DNA of 22,807 nt. It comes from Wolbachia endosymbiont of Mansonella ozzardi (GTDB taxonomy: Bacteria > Pseudomonadota > Alphaproteobacteria > Rickettsiales > Anaplasmataceae). Made by a program: the position numbers and the translations under genes. Where the stretch lies: the NCBI RefSeq assembly GCF_020278625.1, contig NZ_JADAKK010000011.1:1-22807 (forward strand), given 5' to 3'. Positions 1-9,470 of this stretch are shown here, one piece after another (position 1 is the first letter of the stretch; each line of letters starts with the position of its first letter). The notes beneath the pieces were generated by a model, which saw only the letters and a list, made by a program, of their open reading frames with translations, made no database searches and was not told the DNA's origin.

Positions 1-83
1 TCACTACTATAAGTCCTTATCTTACCTCTCTTGGACTATTATGGGAAGGCTAAAAGATGTCAATACTGAAAATAAATACCGAC

Positions 84-165
84 TAGGGTTTTTTTGCCTT
101 TTTTCTACTTAGTAAATTTTTTAATGTTTATAACTAAAGGTTAGTTGCAAGTAAAATCCATGTGA
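84..165 (+). repeat. Partial copy of dispersed ~300-bp repeat (3' half)
   Basis: This stretch matches the distal half of the repeats at 15600-15915 and, inverted, 11557-11820. Shared blocks are 'agggttt...ttttgcctttttt', followed by '(a/g)gtaaattt(c/t)ttaa(t/a)', a short A/T stretch with 'ataac', and '(g/c)tagttg'. The TTGACA-containing head seen in the other two copies is not recognisable here. It lies directly downstream of the uvrB stop. I see no gene in 1-210. Confidence 0.6.
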
Positions 166-210
166 GACCTAAGGCATCATGACGTAACTAGTAAATTGCT
201 TCTTTTCCGC

Positions 211-2163
211 TTAGTTTTGGTTTGCAGGGAGTCTATCTTCAAATCTTCTGAGAATATTTCTTATTTTTGCTGCATCTTCAAACTCTAGATTTTCAGCATG
301 TTTTAACATCTGCTTCTTTAAATTCTTTAAGTCAATATTACTAATATTGATATTTTCTTCAGCTACTACTTTGTCTTGTAGAGTATTTGATATAGCCTTT
401 ATTATAGTTTTTGGTGTAATATTATGCAGTGTATTGTATTCTTGTTGTTTCTTTCTTCTTCTTTCTGTTTCTTTCAACGCACGATCTAAAGAACCAGTCA
501 TCTTATCTGCATATAAAACTACCCTACCTTCGGCATTGCGTGCAGCACGACCTATCGTTTGAATAAGTGCAGTTTCTGATCGCAAAAATCCTTCCTTATC
601 AGCATCCAAAATTGCAACCAACCCACATTCTGGAATATCAAGGCCTTCCCGTAGTAAGTTAACACCAACTAGAACGTCGATTTCTTTCGATCTTAGTTTG
701 CATATAATGTCAATCCTATCCAGCGCACTAATATCTGAATGCAGGTAACTTACCTTCATATTTAGCTCACTCATGTGTTCAGCTAGCTTTTCAGACATTT
801 TTTTTGTCAATGTTATAATAAGAACACAAAACCCTTTCTTTATAGTCATTTGCGCTTCGTGAATCACATCATCAACTTGAGTCTCTGTTGGCTTTATAAT
901 GCAGATTGGATCTGTAAGCCCTGTTGGCCGAATAACTTGCTCTATGAATACATTATTGGTTTTTGCCAACTCATATTTTCCGGGAGTAGCGGAAATGAAA
1001 ATGGTTTGCGGCCGCATTGTTTCCCACTCTTCAAATTTTAATGGGCGATTATCAAAAGCAGAAGGGAGCCTAAATCCGTGATCCACCAATTTTTCTTTAC
1101 GAGCCTCATTACCACTATACATCGCACCAATCTGAGGAACGGTGACATGACTCTCATCGACAAATAAAATTACATCTTTGGGTAAATACTCAAACAAAGT
1201 AGGTGGTACATCTCCAGCTTCCATGCCGTAGAGATAACGTGAATAATTTTCAATACCTTTACACGTTCCTGTTGCTAGTATCATTTCGATATCAAAGTTG
1301 GTGCGCTGCTCAAGGCGTTTTGCTTCAACAATTTTATTCTGTGAATAGTAATAATCCAAGCGTTCATGCAGCTCTTTTTTGATCAGTTGAACCGCCTGCA
1401 ATAGAGTCTCACGTGAGGTAATGTGATAGCTATTTGGAAAAATGGTGATCTTATTTATGCATTCAATAACATTGCCGGTCATAACATCAATCTCAGAAAT
1501 TTCTTCTATTTCATTGCCAAGCAGCGATAAACGCCAAGCTTTGTTTTCATAGTAAGCAGGAAATATGTCGATAATATCGCCACGTACTCTAAAATATCCT
1601 CTCTCAAATCTGACATCAGAGCGCTTGTATTGAAGATTGGCTAGATTATTCAGGAAATCATTAACACGAATTTTATCTCCAGTACTTAAAGTCAAGGTCA
1701 TATTGAGATAGCTCTCAGGCGAACCAAGACCATATATACAAGAAACACTGGCAACTACAATTGTATCTCTGCGCTCCAAGAGAGAACAAACAGCAAAGTA
1801 ACGCAGCATGTCAATTCTTTCGTTAATTACAGAGTCCTTTTCAATATAAGTATCAGTTTGTGGCGAATAAGCCTCAGGCTGATAATAATCATAATAAGAA
1901 ATGAAGTATCCAACAGCATTGTGGGGAAAAAATCCTCTCATTTCCTCATAAAGCTGTGCTGCTAGAGTTTTGTTGTGCGCCATAATTAATGCAGGCCTGT
2001 TTGTTCTTGCGATAATGTTTGCCATAGTAAAAGTTTTTCCAGAGCCAGTGACTCCAAGCAAAACCTGATCTTTTTTGTTGCTGTTTAGCCCTGCAACTAA
2101 GCTATCGATTGCTTGTGGCTGGTCTCCAGCTGGTTTAAAATGCGTAACGATTTGAAATTCCAT
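211..2163 (-). CDS. uvrB: Excinuclease ABC subunit B (UvrB)
   Basis: UvrB is the damage-verifying helicase-like subunit of the UvrABC nucleotide excision repair complex. UvrA loads it onto DNA, and it then recruits UvrC for the dual incision. The 650-residue protein has the full family layout: Walker A GVTGSGKT at 37-44, the tyrosine-rich damage-probing beta-hairpin around [10 protein letters not shown] (90-99), the DESH helicase motif II at 336-339, ISATPG near 390, the GRAARN motif VI around 540, and a C-terminal UVR domain (about 612-645) that contacts UvrC and UvrA. Length is normal for the family and no catalytic motif is missing. The start [16 protein letters not shown] aligns with the usual UvrB N-terminus. 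It is the last gene of a minus-strand run, 78 bp downstream of petC. No clear terminator is visible after it; a dispersed repeat follows. Confidence 0.97.
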   Translation of the reverse strand: MEFQIVTHFKPAGDQPQAIDSLVAGLNSNKKDQVLLGVTGSGKTFTMANIIARTNRPALIMAHNKTLAAQLYEEMRGFFPHNAVGYFISYYDYYQPEAYSPQTDTYIEKDSVINERIDMLRYFAVCSLLERRDTIVVASVSCIYGLGSPESYLNMTLTLSTGDKIRVNDFLNNLANLQYKRSDVRFERGYFRVRGDIIDIFPAYYENKAWRLSLLGNEIEEISEIDVMTGNVIECINKITIFPNSYHITSRETLLQAVQLIKKELHERLDYYYSQNKIVEAKRLEQRTNFDIEMILATGTCKGIENYSRYLYGMEAGDVPPTLFEYLPKDVILFVDESHVTVPQIGAMYSGNEARKEKLVDHGFRLPSAFDNRPLKFEEWETMRPQTIFISATPGKYELAKTNNVFIEQVIRPTGLTDPICIIKPTETQVDDVIHEAQMTIKKGFCVLIITLTKKMSEKLAEHMSELNMKVSYLHSDISALDRIDIICKLRSKEIDVLVGVNLLREGLDIPECGLVAILDADKEGFLRSETALIQTIGRAARNAEGRVVLYADKMTGSLDRALKETERRRKKQQEYNTLHNITPKTIIKAISNTLQDKVVAEENINISNIDLKNLKKQMLKHAENLEFEDAAKIRNILRRFEDRLPANQN

Positions 2164-2241
2164 AGCTCTTATATTTTCATATGCTGTTAATATACTTGTT
2201 AGTATAAATAAGGTGTGAGAGTGAGTGTCAATAAAAAAACT

Positions 2242-3207
2242 TTATCTTTTCTTTTTATAGAGCTTGCTCCAAATTTTATTGTTAGTTAATACAAAAAACA
2301 CTGTCAAGATTACAAAATATGCCACCACTTTAAATCCAAGTTTGTGCCGGTTCTCTAGTTCTGGCTCTGCTGCCCATTGTAAAAAATTTACCACATCATA
2401 TGCCATGTTTTCAACTGTAGCCTGCCTTGTACCGTCATACTCCACCATTCCTTCGGAAAGTGGTGGTGCCATAGCTAACTTACCTGTTGAAAAATACGGA
2501 TTAAAATATAAATCATTTTCATCATGCTCCCCGTTTTGATAACCTGTCAGCAGTGAATAGACATAATTTGCACCATCATGCCTAGCTTTAATAATTAATG
2601 ACAAGTCCGGTGGAACTGCACCGCTATTACTTGCTGCAGCTGCTTCCTTCGAATCAAAAGGTGCGATAAAATAATCCGAAGGTATTCCCGGTCTATCGAA
2701 CATTTCGCCTAAATCGTTTGGACCATCTTTAACTTTATAAGAGGCTGCAATCTGTTTTACGTCCTTTTCAGAAAAACCGATACCTTGCAAATTACGAAAT
2801 GCTATTCTATTCATTGAATGGCAGGAAGCACAAACTTCTTTGTATACTTTATAGCCACGCTGAATTGACTTCCTATCAAAAGACCCGGTAATTCCATCAA
2901 AACTCCAGTCCATTTTTTTATTTGGTGATGGTGTGAATTCTTCTGCAGATATAGGACCAGATAGGAATAACATACAAAAAATTGAAAATACGTTCAGTCC
3001 CTTCACTAGCCATTGTTTTAGCAAAAAATAGCCTGATGTTACTCTGGCACATGATGCTGAAATCCATTTGTTTTTTTTCTGGATCCCAGTGTTTAACACT
3101 GGGATGATAAAAGGGTGTTCTGGAATGACAAAAAAGTGTTTTAGGGTAGCAAAAGGATATTTTAGGATGATGGGATGTTTTATAGTAGATCTATTTTTAC
3201 CTAGCAT
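2242..3207 (-). CDS. petC: Ubiquinol-cytochrome c reductase, cytochrome c1 subunit
   Basis: This is the membrane-anchored c-type heme subunit of respiratory complex III, passing electrons from the Rieske protein to cytochrome c. The heme attachment motif CASCH is at 126-130, the likely axial Met is in KLAMAPPL (Met246), and a single C-terminal membrane anchor (about 292-309) is followed by a basic tail. The start ATG shares its A with the petB stop (TAATG), so the genes are probably translationally coupled, which supports this start. At 321 residues it is longer than the usual ~250-280. The extra length is an N-terminal segment (roughly residues 5-60) coded across a palindromic repeat, placed before a signal-peptide-like stretch (about 66-88, ending GPISA|EEF). 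A GTG at residue 68 would give a conventional short signal peptide and is the alternative start. Confidence 0.95.
   Translation of the reverse strand: MLGKNRSTIKHPIILKYPFATLKHFFVIPEHPFIIPVLNTGIQKKNKWISASCARVTSGYFLLKQWLVKGLNVFSIFCMLFLSGPISAEEFTPSPNKKMDWSFDGITGSFDRKSIQRGYKVYKEVCASCHSMNRIAFRNLQGIGFSEKDVKQIAASYKVKDGPNDLGEMFDRPGIPSDYFIAPFDSKEAAAASNSGAVPPDLSLIIKARHDGANYVYSLLTGYQNGEHDENDLYFNPYFSTGKLAMAPPLSEGMVEYDGTRQATVENMAYDVVNFLQWAAEPELENRHKLGFKVVAYFVILTVFFVLTNNKIWSKLYKKKR
3060..3180 (-). repeat. Wolbachia palindromic element inside the petC reading frame
   Basis: The core 3083-3105 is a perfect inverted repeat: an 11-bp stem ATCCCAGTGTT pairs with AACACTGGGAT around one T. It is flanked by 'ctgg' on one side and by 'ttctggaatgac' at 3119-3130, both signatures of the palindromic family seen elsewhere in the window (9158-9176, 9393-9470, 15926-16016, 22620-22807). 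The element lies wholly inside the N-terminal coding part of petC, keeps the frame open and encodes residues with no counterpart expected in cytochrome c1. Outer borders are approximate. Confidence 0.75.
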
Positions 3208-4436
3208 TACTTCATCTCCGGTACAGAATCACTTATGGTTTTTGGTGGTTTCCCCGGTTTCTCGTACTTACTGAGCAGTGGTAAAATTATTATAAAGTAT
3301 GTGAAATAATAAAGAGTGGAAAGCATACTTAGGGTAATGTAGGGTTCTTTTACTTTCTGTTCACCAAGCCAAGTGAGAAATGCAAAATTTACTACAAAGG
3401 CCCAGAAAAATTTCTTAAATAACGGACGATAAGCGCCACTTTTAACTTTTGATTTATCGAGCCAGGGTAATAAAAACCACACTAAAATAGACCCAAACAT
3501 GGTAAGCACACCAATAAGCTTATTTGGAATTGAACGCAGCATTGCATAAAAAGGCAAAAAATACCATTCCGGTACTATATGTACTGGAGTTACCATAGAG
3601 TCAGCTTCTATATAATTATCAGGTTGTCCTAGATAATTGGGAGCATAGAAAACAAACGCAAACAGAACTATAAAAAACAGACTAAAAGTTATACAGTCCT
3701 TCACTATATAATAAGGGTAGAGTGGAATGGTATCGTTATCTGATTTTACTTCTGCCCCACTTGGGTTACCAGAGCCAAATCTATGTAGAGCAATAACATG
3801 CAGCATAGCTAAAGTGACAATGACGAAAGGCAGAAGGTAATGCAGAGCAAAAAAACGATTGAGTGTTGAATTATCAACAGAGAAACCTCCCCATAACCAT
3901 ACAACTATTTTATCACCAATTAAGGGTATAGCTGAAAATAAATTAGTTATAACTGTTGCACCCCAAAAGCTCATTTGCCCCCAAGGGAGAACATATCCCA
4001 TAAAAGCTGTTGCCATCATTGCAAAGAATATAAATATGCCAATGAACCATACCAACTCTCGTGGCCTTTTATAAGATCCATAATACAACCCACGCATTAT
4101 ATGAATATAAACCACCATAAAGAAGAGCGATGCTCCGATAGCATGAGTGTAACGTATCAGCCATCCATAGTTAACGTCACGCATTATACGTTCTACGCTA
4201 TTAAACGCATGTTGAACATGCGGAGTGTAATGCATAGCAAGAAAGATGCCCGTTATTATTTGTAAAATTAGCGCTATACCAGCCAAAGAGCCAAAGTTCC
4301 AAGCATAATTTAGGTTTTTTGGCACTTGGTAAGAAACAATATGCCTGAGAAAAGAAAGTATAGGTAATCTATATTCTATCCAACCCAATATGCCTTTTTC
4401 TTCTATTATCGTTTTCTTTTTAGTATCATCTTGCAT
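3207..4436 (-). CDS. petB: Ubiquinol-cytochrome c reductase, cytochrome b subunit
   Basis: Cytochrome b is the integral-membrane core of complex III, holding hemes bL and bH and both quinone sites. The four heme-ligating histidines are present with correct spacing: His98 (RYTHAIG) and His112 (YIHIMRG) in helix B, His199 (ALHYLLP) and His213 (MLHVIALH) in helix D. The Qo-site PEWY motif is at 289-292, and [14 protein letters not shown] (147-160) is the typical cd1 loop. Length, 409 residues, is normal for the alphaproteobacterial form. Its stop overlaps the petC start by one base. The Rieske subunit gene petA, often placed just upstream, is not here: upstream is a 239-bp gap and then ubiB, so petA must be elsewhere in the genome. 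Confidence 0.97.
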   Translation of the reverse strand: MQDDTKKKTIIEEKGILGWIEYRLPILSFLRHIVSYQVPKNLNYAWNFGSLAGIALILQIITGIFLAMHYTPHVQHAFNSVERIMRDVNYGWLIRYTHAIGASLFFMVVYIHIMRGLYYGSYKRPRELVWFIGIFIFFAMMATAFMGYVLPWGQMSFWGATVITNLFSAIPLIGDKIVVWLWGGFSVDNSTLNRFFALHYLLPFVIVTLAMLHVIALHRFGSGNPSGAEVKSDNDTIPLYPYYIVKDCITFSLFFIVLFAFVFYAPNYLGQPDNYIEADSMVTPVHIVPEWYFLPFYAMLRSIPNKLIGVLTMFGSILVWFLLPWLDKSKVKSGAYRPLFKKFFWAFVVNFAFLTWLGEQKVKEPYITLSMLSTLYYFTYFIIILPLLSKYEKPGKPPKTISDSVPEMK

Positions 4437-4675
4437 AACTTGAAGTTTTCTCTATCTTTAATTTTTTTATTGTAGCAGCTTATCCTCTATAGACAATAAA
4501 AACTTTAAACTCAGATATCAGATCTCTCGCACAATTGTTTAGCAACAACGCACTTCTCGGTGTTATCCTAACTATACAGCTAGTGCAACCTTACTTCATA
4601 GATCCCACTAGCAGATAGCGGGACCGAGGTAAACTTTATTTATTTTAACCATAGCGACTTAAAAAGCAATACTTA

Positions 4676-6106
4676 TTAGAAAGTTAAAAGTTTAATGATT
4701 AGCGCTATGATTATAAACCACAGTAAAGAATAAGTCTTTTGATTTGATCTAATCTTAACCTGGATATTCTCTAGTTTTTGATCAGCTATTAGGTTCAATT
4801 TCTCTACAAGGCTAAATACTTCCTGAATTGTCTTTACGGGATAAGAACTTTTTACTCTTTCCTTATAACCTGTTTTATTTTTATGTTGATTCTCTGTCCA
4901 TGCTTCAACTATTTTCCACATATTGATCTCTGGGTAGATTTTTCTACATGTTCCCTCTAGTAAAATCATAGTTTTCTGCAACAATAACAATTGTGTTTGA
5001 ACTTTCATGTCAAAATCACCAGTTATTTTGAGCAATTGAGCAAGTAAACTAGCAAAAGAAATTTTCTGTATAGGCTGCCCTATAATAGGTTCACCTATTG
5101 CTCTACACGCTGTAACGAAATTTTTGTAATGTGGTGAGACATAGCCAGCTCTAAAATGTACCTTTGCAACGTGATCATAGTTCCGATTTAAGAAACCTTT
5201 CAGTATCTCTATCACATAATAGCACGTTTCGCGGTCTATTCGGCCCATGATTCCACAATCGAGGGCGACAATATTGTTGTTACTATCGACCATGAGATTT
5301 CCAGGGTGCATATCTGCATGAAAGAAACAGTCTCTGTATACTTGATTGCAGAACGATTCTATAAGATTTACAGCTATTTGCTTATGATTATTTAGTTTCT
5401 CAACCTCGTATATTGGTGTTGCTTCTATCCATTCCAGCGTTAAAACTTTTTTTGAAGTCCTTCTCCAATCCACTCCAGGTACATAAAAACCTCTGTCGTT
5501 TTTCGTGTTTTCCTTTAGCTCTGAAGAATGAGCAGCCTCAAAACGTAGGTCTAGTTCTAATCGACAAATTTCAGTAAAAGTTTTAACTAACTCGATCGGT
5601 TTTAGCCTCTTTGATTGCTTGCTAAATCTTTCTGTAACCTCTGCAAGCCAAAAAAGCGTTTTTATATCCCTTGAAAATGCTTTCTCAATATTTGGCCTTA
5701 AAATCTTCACAGCAACTTCTTTGCCTTCTGTAGTAACTGCCTTATGAACCTGAGAGATTGACGCTGCTGCAATTGGCTCTTCAGAAAAGCTTGAAAAAAT
5801 GTCGCTTAACTTACAATTAAATTCGCTTTCTATAGTTTTAACTGCTATCTTGTGTGAAAAAGATGACAGCCTATCACATATTAACAATAAGTTATTTGTT
5901 ATATCCTCATTTAAAATATCAGTACGTGATGAAATGGATTGTCCAAATTTAATAAACACTGGACCTAATTTTTCAAGGGCACACTTTAGTTTATAGCCTT
6001 GTATCTTGTTTATTGACCCTCTTGAAGGAGCAAGCAAGCGAGGTAATATGTTGTAACGAGTCAGCACTGCGGTTATGTAAAAAAGGCGCAGAATATTTTG
6101 AATCAT
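4676..6106 (-). CDS. ubiB: UbiB/ABC1 (ADCK-like) atypical kinase, ubiquinone biosynthesis
   Basis: This is a member of the UbiB/ABC1/COQ8 family, which is needed for ubiquinone biosynthesis at the inner membrane. Its biochemical activity is better described as an ATPase/atypical kinase than a hydroxylase. Family marks are all visible: the KxGQ motif as KFGQS (53-57), the alanine-rich nucleotide loop AAAS (113-116), invariant lysine in VAVKILRP (Lys134), the catalytic segment HADMHPGNL (263-271) and the metal-binding DCG (283-285). A hydrophobic C-terminal segment (about 459-475) would be a membrane anchor. At 476 residues it is shorter than E. coli UbiB (~546), and I see one strong C-terminal membrane segment rather than two. 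Its ATG overlaps the znuC stop (ATGA), so translation is probably coupled to znuC although the functions differ. Confidence 0.92.
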   Translation of the reverse strand: MIQNILRLFYITAVLTRYNILPRLLAPSRGSINKIQGYKLKCALEKLGPVFIKFGQSISSRTDILNEDITNNLLLICDRLSSFSHKIAVKTIESEFNCKLSDIFSSFSEEPIAAASISQVHKAVTTEGKEVAVKILRPNIEKAFSRDIKTLFWLAEVTERFSKQSKRLKPIELVKTFTEICRLELDLRFEAAHSSELKENTKNDRGFYVPGVDWRRTSKKVLTLEWIEATPIYEVEKLNNHKQIAVNLIESFCNQVYRDCFFHADMHPGNLMVDSNNNIVALDCGIMGRIDRETCYYVIEILKGFLNRNYDHVAKVHFRAGYVSPHYKNFVTACRAIGEPIIGQPIQKISFASLLAQLLKITGDFDMKVQTQLLLLQKTMILLEGTCRKIYPEINMWKIVEAWTENQHKNKTGYKERVKSSYPVKTIQEVFSLVEKLNLIADQKLENIQVKIRSNQKTYSLLWFIIIALIIKLLTF

Positions 6107-6843
6107 TTCGCTGCGTAACTGTTAAATATTTTGCTCAGAGTTTTATTCTTCGTAATTTCACCAGGCTTACCTTGGCAATAGATAGTATTGTTTATACAAA
6201 TTATATAATCTGAACATGGTACTATGGAGCTTAAATCATGAGATGTCATAAGAATCGAAACCAGTCGTTTTTTTGCTATCTTGCCTATAATATCGTAAAA
6301 CTTAGCCCGTGAGCTAACGTCCATTGCACTAACTGGCTCATCGAGAATAATTAAGTCAGGCTCTGCAATTAAACAGCGTGCAAGCAGCAACAATTGTGTT
6401 TGTCCTGCAGAAATCTCTAACACTTGACTCTTCAAAATGTTGCTAATACCAACCAATTCTATCGCTTCCGTAATAATTGATTGATCTTTCTTCAATTTTG
6501 TTGAGAAGCTGTTTAAAAGGAAATATTCAACTGTTATCGGCATCAAATTACTGATGCTAAAATTTTGTGGCATATAACTGATTTTTATATCGTCAGCAAA
6601 CATGACACTACCAGTACAGTTCTTATTTATACCAGCAACTGCCTTTACCAAAGAGGTTTTACCTCCACCATTTGGACCAAGTATAGTAACTACATTTCCC
6701 CTCTCTATTGATATATTAATACCATCGAGAACCTTCTTATTATCATATGCAAGAGTAAGGTTTTCTATCTTTAGGACACTGCTATTGACATTGTTTAACT
6801 TTTTGAAAAAATTTAAATTTTTCTCAACGTTTTTATGAGACAT
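6103..6843 (-). CDS. znuC: Zinc ABC transporter, ATP-binding protein
   Basis: This is the ATPase subunit of a high-affinity metal ABC importer, most likely for zinc because it lies head to head with znuA. Motifs are Walker A GPNGGGKT (56-63), Q-loop glutamine in MPQNFS (Gln93), a slightly divergent signature ISAGQTQ (144-150, normally LSGGQ), Walker B LIILDEP (164-170) and the switch histidine in TSHDLS (His202). The N-terminus carries about 20 extra lysine/asparagine-rich residues before the ABC fold, and no in-frame alternative start is available within them. The start overlaps the znuA start on the other strand. I see no obvious Shine-Dalgarno. The permease gene znuB is not in the window. 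The stop overlaps the ubiB start by four bases. Confidence 0.9.
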   Translation of the reverse strand: MSHKNVEKNLNFFKKLNNVNSSVLKIENLTLAYDNKKVLDGINISIERGNVVTILGPNGGGKTSLVKAVAGINKNCTGSVMFADDIKISYMPQNFSISNLMPITVEYFLLNSFSTKLKKDQSIITEAIELVGISNILKSQVLEISAGQTQLLLLARCLIAEPDLIILDEPVSAMDVSSRAKFYDIIGKIAKKRLVSILMTSHDLSSIVPCSDYIICINNTIYCQGKPGEITKNKTLSKIFNSYAAK

Positions 6844-7761
6844 TTGCTGGCTTCTTTTCTATCACTTTTGTTTACACTATATCACAGTACTGCCTTTTCA
6901 TCCAATTTAAAAATCGTAGCTACAATAAAGCCTGTACATTCTCTTGTAGCCTCTGTTACAGATAGAATTTCAAAGCCACACTTGCTTGCTACATCTACGC
7001 ATGATCATGCATTAAAGCCATCTGATGCAAGTAATTTGGAATCAAGCGACGTCATATTTTACATTGATGATAATCTAGAAACATTTGTTAAAACCTTCGC
7101 TAGAAACAATAAAAAACTTGTGCAGTTATCAAAGGCAGTTAATCTACTTCCTGCTCGACCACATTCATTCTCTAGACATATCATTCATATTCAAGACGAA
7201 AAAGACCTACACATTTGGCTTAGTCCTGAAAATGCAAAAAACATGATACTTTCTATAAGTACAACGCTGTCTCGCATAGATAAAGAAAATTCCTATAAGT
7301 ATAGCCAAAACGCAATGAAAGCTATAAAGGAGATAGACCGAGAAACAGAAAAAATTACGAGAGAATTAAATGACTTCAAAAATAAAAAATACATAGTCAC
7401 CCACGATGCCTATCAATATTTTGAAAAATATTTTGGCTTAAATCACCCAAGTGCCATTCTTTCTATAGAAGAGGATGCTTACATAGGTATGAGGAGTTTG
7501 ATGAAACTAAGAAAGATGATGAAGGAAGAAAACATTAAATGTATATTTTCCTCTTCACAAGAAGATAGCATAAAACCTAAAGCTCTCTCTGATGACGCAA
7601 AAATGGTAATTCTTGATCCTATTGGGTCAGATATAGAACCTGGAAAAGATGCATATCTTGCTATAATTAACGACATCACACAAAATTTCAAATCTTGTTT
7701 TATTGGACAACAACCCCTCAGTAAAGATTATAGAATTGCGTATTTATTTCAGTCAATCTAA
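6835..7761 (+). CDS. znuA: Zinc ABC transporter, periplasmic substrate-binding protein
   Basis: This is a cluster A-I metal-binding protein that delivers Zn2+ (possibly Mn2+) to the ZnuBC permease. Residues 1-22 form a signal peptide ([18 protein letters not shown], cleavage near AFSS). The usual metal ligands are visible: His58 in [10 protein letters not shown], His126 in DLHIWLSP, His190 in VTHDAY and an acidic residue in LDPIGSDI near the C-terminus. A short histidine-containing stretch (about 110-118) stands where many ZnuA proteins have a longer His-rich loop. The 308-residue length is normal. It is divergent from znuC, with the two starts overlapping by nine bases, so each promoter should lie inside the other gene. 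The stop overlaps that of the convergent ndk by four bases. Confidence 0.9.
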   Translation: MRHLLASFLSLLFTLYHSTAFSSNLKIVATIKPVHSLVASVTDRISKPHLLATSTHDHALKPSDASNLESSDVIFYIDDNLETFVKTFARNNKKLVQLSKAVNLLPARPHSFSRHIIHIQDEKDLHIWLSPENAKNMILSISTTLSRIDKENSYKYSQNAMKAIKEIDRETEKITRELNDFKNKKYIVTHDAYQYFEKYFGLNHPSAILSIEEDAYIGMRSLMKLRKMMKEENIKCIFSSSQEDSIKPKALSDDAKMVILDPIGSDIEPGKDAYLAIINDITQNFKSCFIGQQPLSKDYRIAYLFQSI

Positions 7762-8183
7762 AGCTGTACTAAATCGCATTCAGCAAAAAAGAAAGTTATT
7801 TCCCTACGAGCATTTTCCAAGCTATCTGAGCCATGAACCCTATTTTTACTAATGTCATCAGCAAAATCACCCCTGATTGTACCCTTATTTGCCTGTTTTG
7901 GATCTGTAGCTCCCATAATTTGTCTGTATTTGCTTACTGCATTTTCACCGAATAAAACTTGAACTATTATAGGACCAAAGGTCATAAATTCTACTAATTC
8001 CTCAAAAAAAGGCCTATTTTTATGGATTTCATAAAACAGTTCTGCCTGTCTTCTTGTCAGTAACATCATTTTTTGCGCTATAATTCTTAGTCCGGATTTT
8101 TCGATGTAGGAATTTATATTGCCCGTAATATTATTACTTACTGCGTCAGGTTTTAATATCGAAAGTGTTTTCTCAATTGCCAT
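7758..8183 (-). CDS. ndk: Nucleoside diphosphate kinase
   Basis: Ndk transfers the gamma-phosphate from ATP to nucleoside diphosphates through a phosphohistidine, balancing NTP and dNTP pools in the cytoplasm. The active-site histidine lies in NRVHGSDS (His117), and the N-terminal [12 protein letters not shown] and [17 protein letters not shown] (91-107) nucleotide-binding segments are intact. At 141 residues it is full length. It is convergent with znuA, with a four-base overlap of the stops, and divergent from the unknown gene at 8299 across a 115-bp AT-rich spacer that should hold both promoters. Confidence 0.97.
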   Translation of the reverse strand: MAIEKTLSILKPDAVSNNITGNINSYIEKSGLRIIAQKMMLLTRRQAELFYEIHKNRPFFEELVEFMTFGPIIVQVLFGENAVSKYRQIMGATDPKQANKGTIRGDFADDISKNRVHGSDSLENARREITFFFAECDLVQL

Positions 8184-8240
8184 ATTATTTTCTTATGTTA
8201 AGATCGTATATTTATAGATTTATTCTATAATGAATTTTTA

Positions 8241-8284
8241 TTTCATCAAAGTGATTTTTTGTTTATAGTTTAAGAATAAACTAT
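8241..8284 (+). promoter_or_regulatory. Possible promoter/operator upstream of the 8299 gene
   Basis: A TATAGT -10-like hexamer (8264-8269) sits 17 bp after a weak TTTCAT -35-like hexamer (8241-8246). The -10 overlaps a perfect 8-bp inverted repeat, ATAGTTTA (8265-8272) and TAAACTAT (8277-8284), with a 4-bp spacer. That position would suit an operator. The AT-rich setting makes chance palindromes common, so confidence is low. Confidence 0.3.
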
Positions 8285-8298
8285 CAAGTAGGTATTGC

Positions 8299-9066
8299 AT
8301 GGGTGGATGTTGTTATAATAAAACAAAAACTGAGTCTGCTGTTAAAACATTCGTTAATAATTTAAAGTTATCAATTTTTTGTGGTACAAAAGGGTTTTTA
8401 ACTTTCAGTTTAGCTTTCTTGAGTTATTTAGAATGTAATGCACATCGTAATACAAAATTGAAGGAGGGCGCTGTCTTTGCAATGAAAAGGAATATTATTC
8501 CGTTTGGTGAAATGATCGCTATACCGCTACTTGCTTGCTTTGCATTACCAGATATGGTAGGCGAGTTAAGCCTTCTACAATGTGCACTTGTTTGTGCTGT
8601 CTTAATGATTGCCACATGTTTCGTTGTTAGGACTTTTAATCTGCGTGAGAAGTTAATGGCAAAAACTACTGACTACAGTAGAGAAACAATAGACGTGGAA
8701 TTTAAGAAAGATACTATAAAATTTCCTATCTTTGATAAAAGCAGGCAACATATTGAGTATAATTCGCCTAACCAAGTAGGTGGGACAGGTAACACCTCCT
8801 TTCTCGTTGTGTTTTTAGTTTTCCCTCTAAAGGTTCTGCAAAGTTGTATAATGCTATCTTTAACTGCTATTGAACTTCTTAAAGCAGTGCCAAGTTTTTG
8901 CTCTGATTTGATCTTTGATAGAAGCTTTGTACCTACCAAGAGTAACCTGCAGAGATCTGGCCACCTATTGTATGCTAGTGTGAGGAATTTAGTGCCTATA
9001 TCTGTGTTTGATAAACCTGTAGCTGAGTATATAGATGTTTCTAGAGCAACTTGTTGCGGAGCCTAA
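8299..9066 (+). CDS. Hypothetical membrane protein, Wolbachia-type
   Basis: I do not recognise this 255-residue protein as a named family. It has a hydrophobic segment near 33-47, a pair at about 66-82 and 90-110, a hydrophilic stretch (about 112-165) and a further hydrophobic region at about 166-195, so it is probably a multi-pass inner-membrane protein. Cysteines cluster at both ends (MGGCC at the start, CCGA at the stop), and several more lie in the membrane segments. The start has a weak AGG-type ribosome site ('gtaggt') upstream. It stands alone, between ndk (divergent) and a repeat-filled gap. The N-terminal MGGCC could suggest a lipid-modified terminus if the protein were exported to the host, but that is speculation. 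Confidence 0.75.
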   Translation: MGGCCYNKTKTESAVKTFVNNLKLSIFCGTKGFLTFSLAFLSYLECNAHRNTKLKEGAVFAMKRNIIPFGEMIAIPLLACFALPDMVGELSLLQCALVCAVLMIATCFVVRTFNLREKLMAKTTDYSRETIDVEFKKDTIKFPIFDKSRQHIEYNSPNQVGGTGNTSFLVVFLVFPLKVLQSCIMLSLTAIELLKAVPSFCSDLIFDRSFVPTKSNLQRSGHLLYASVRNLVPISVFDKPVAEYIDVSRATCCGA

Positions 9067-9150
9067 ATGTATTTTGTTATCCCGGCACTTGACACACAGC
9101 GGTACGAACGCAGGAGCAGTTTGTTAGCCATTTTTACCTTAAACACAAGG

Positions 9151-9178
9151 GTGTCATTCCAGTGCTTGACACTGGGAT
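9151..9178 (+). repeat. Palindromic element copy
   Basis: 'gtgtcattccagtg' followed by 'cttga' and 'cactgggatt' forms a hairpin with a CCAGTG/CACTGG stem (9159-9175). The arms match the family signature 'gtcattccag...ctggga'. Confidence 0.7.
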
Positions 9179-9239
9179 TCAATGGAATTGATTGTACACT
9201 ATGCAACATTTTTGGTAAAGTTGCTAAAAAGCTAGGTTA

Positions 9240-9263
9240 CAGTGTCACGCGCTGGAATGACAC
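9240..9263 (+). repeat. Half copy of palindromic element
   Basis: 'gtcacgcgctggaatgacac' is the right-hand half of the palindromic family, identical in its 'cgcgctggaatgac' core to 9456-9469 and nearly so to 9829-9842 inside hemH. Confidence 0.6.
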
Positions 9264-9392
9264 CACCTACTACTCAAATTATTTGCAAATTGCAATGTTC
9301 GTACACTAAAATGCTTGGCCAGCACTTTCACACAATTTCATCGAGTACATTGTTTTCACACAATGCTTTTATACTTACCAACTTAGTAAAAT

Positions 9393-9470
9393 CCTGGATC
9401 CCAGTTCCAGGCTACTTGGATGACACCATCTCGGTGCTCAAATCACGATGTTGTACGCGCTGGAATGACG
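9393..9470 (+). repeat. Full palindromic element copy upstream of hemH
   Basis: The order is 'cctggatcccag', 'ttccagg', 'ctacttggatgacacc', then a spacer and 'acgcgctggaatgac'. This is a nearly complete family member with both signature halves. It ends about 37 bp before the hemH start, and its halves recur, in altered order, inside hemH at 9773-9843. Confidence 0.7.
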
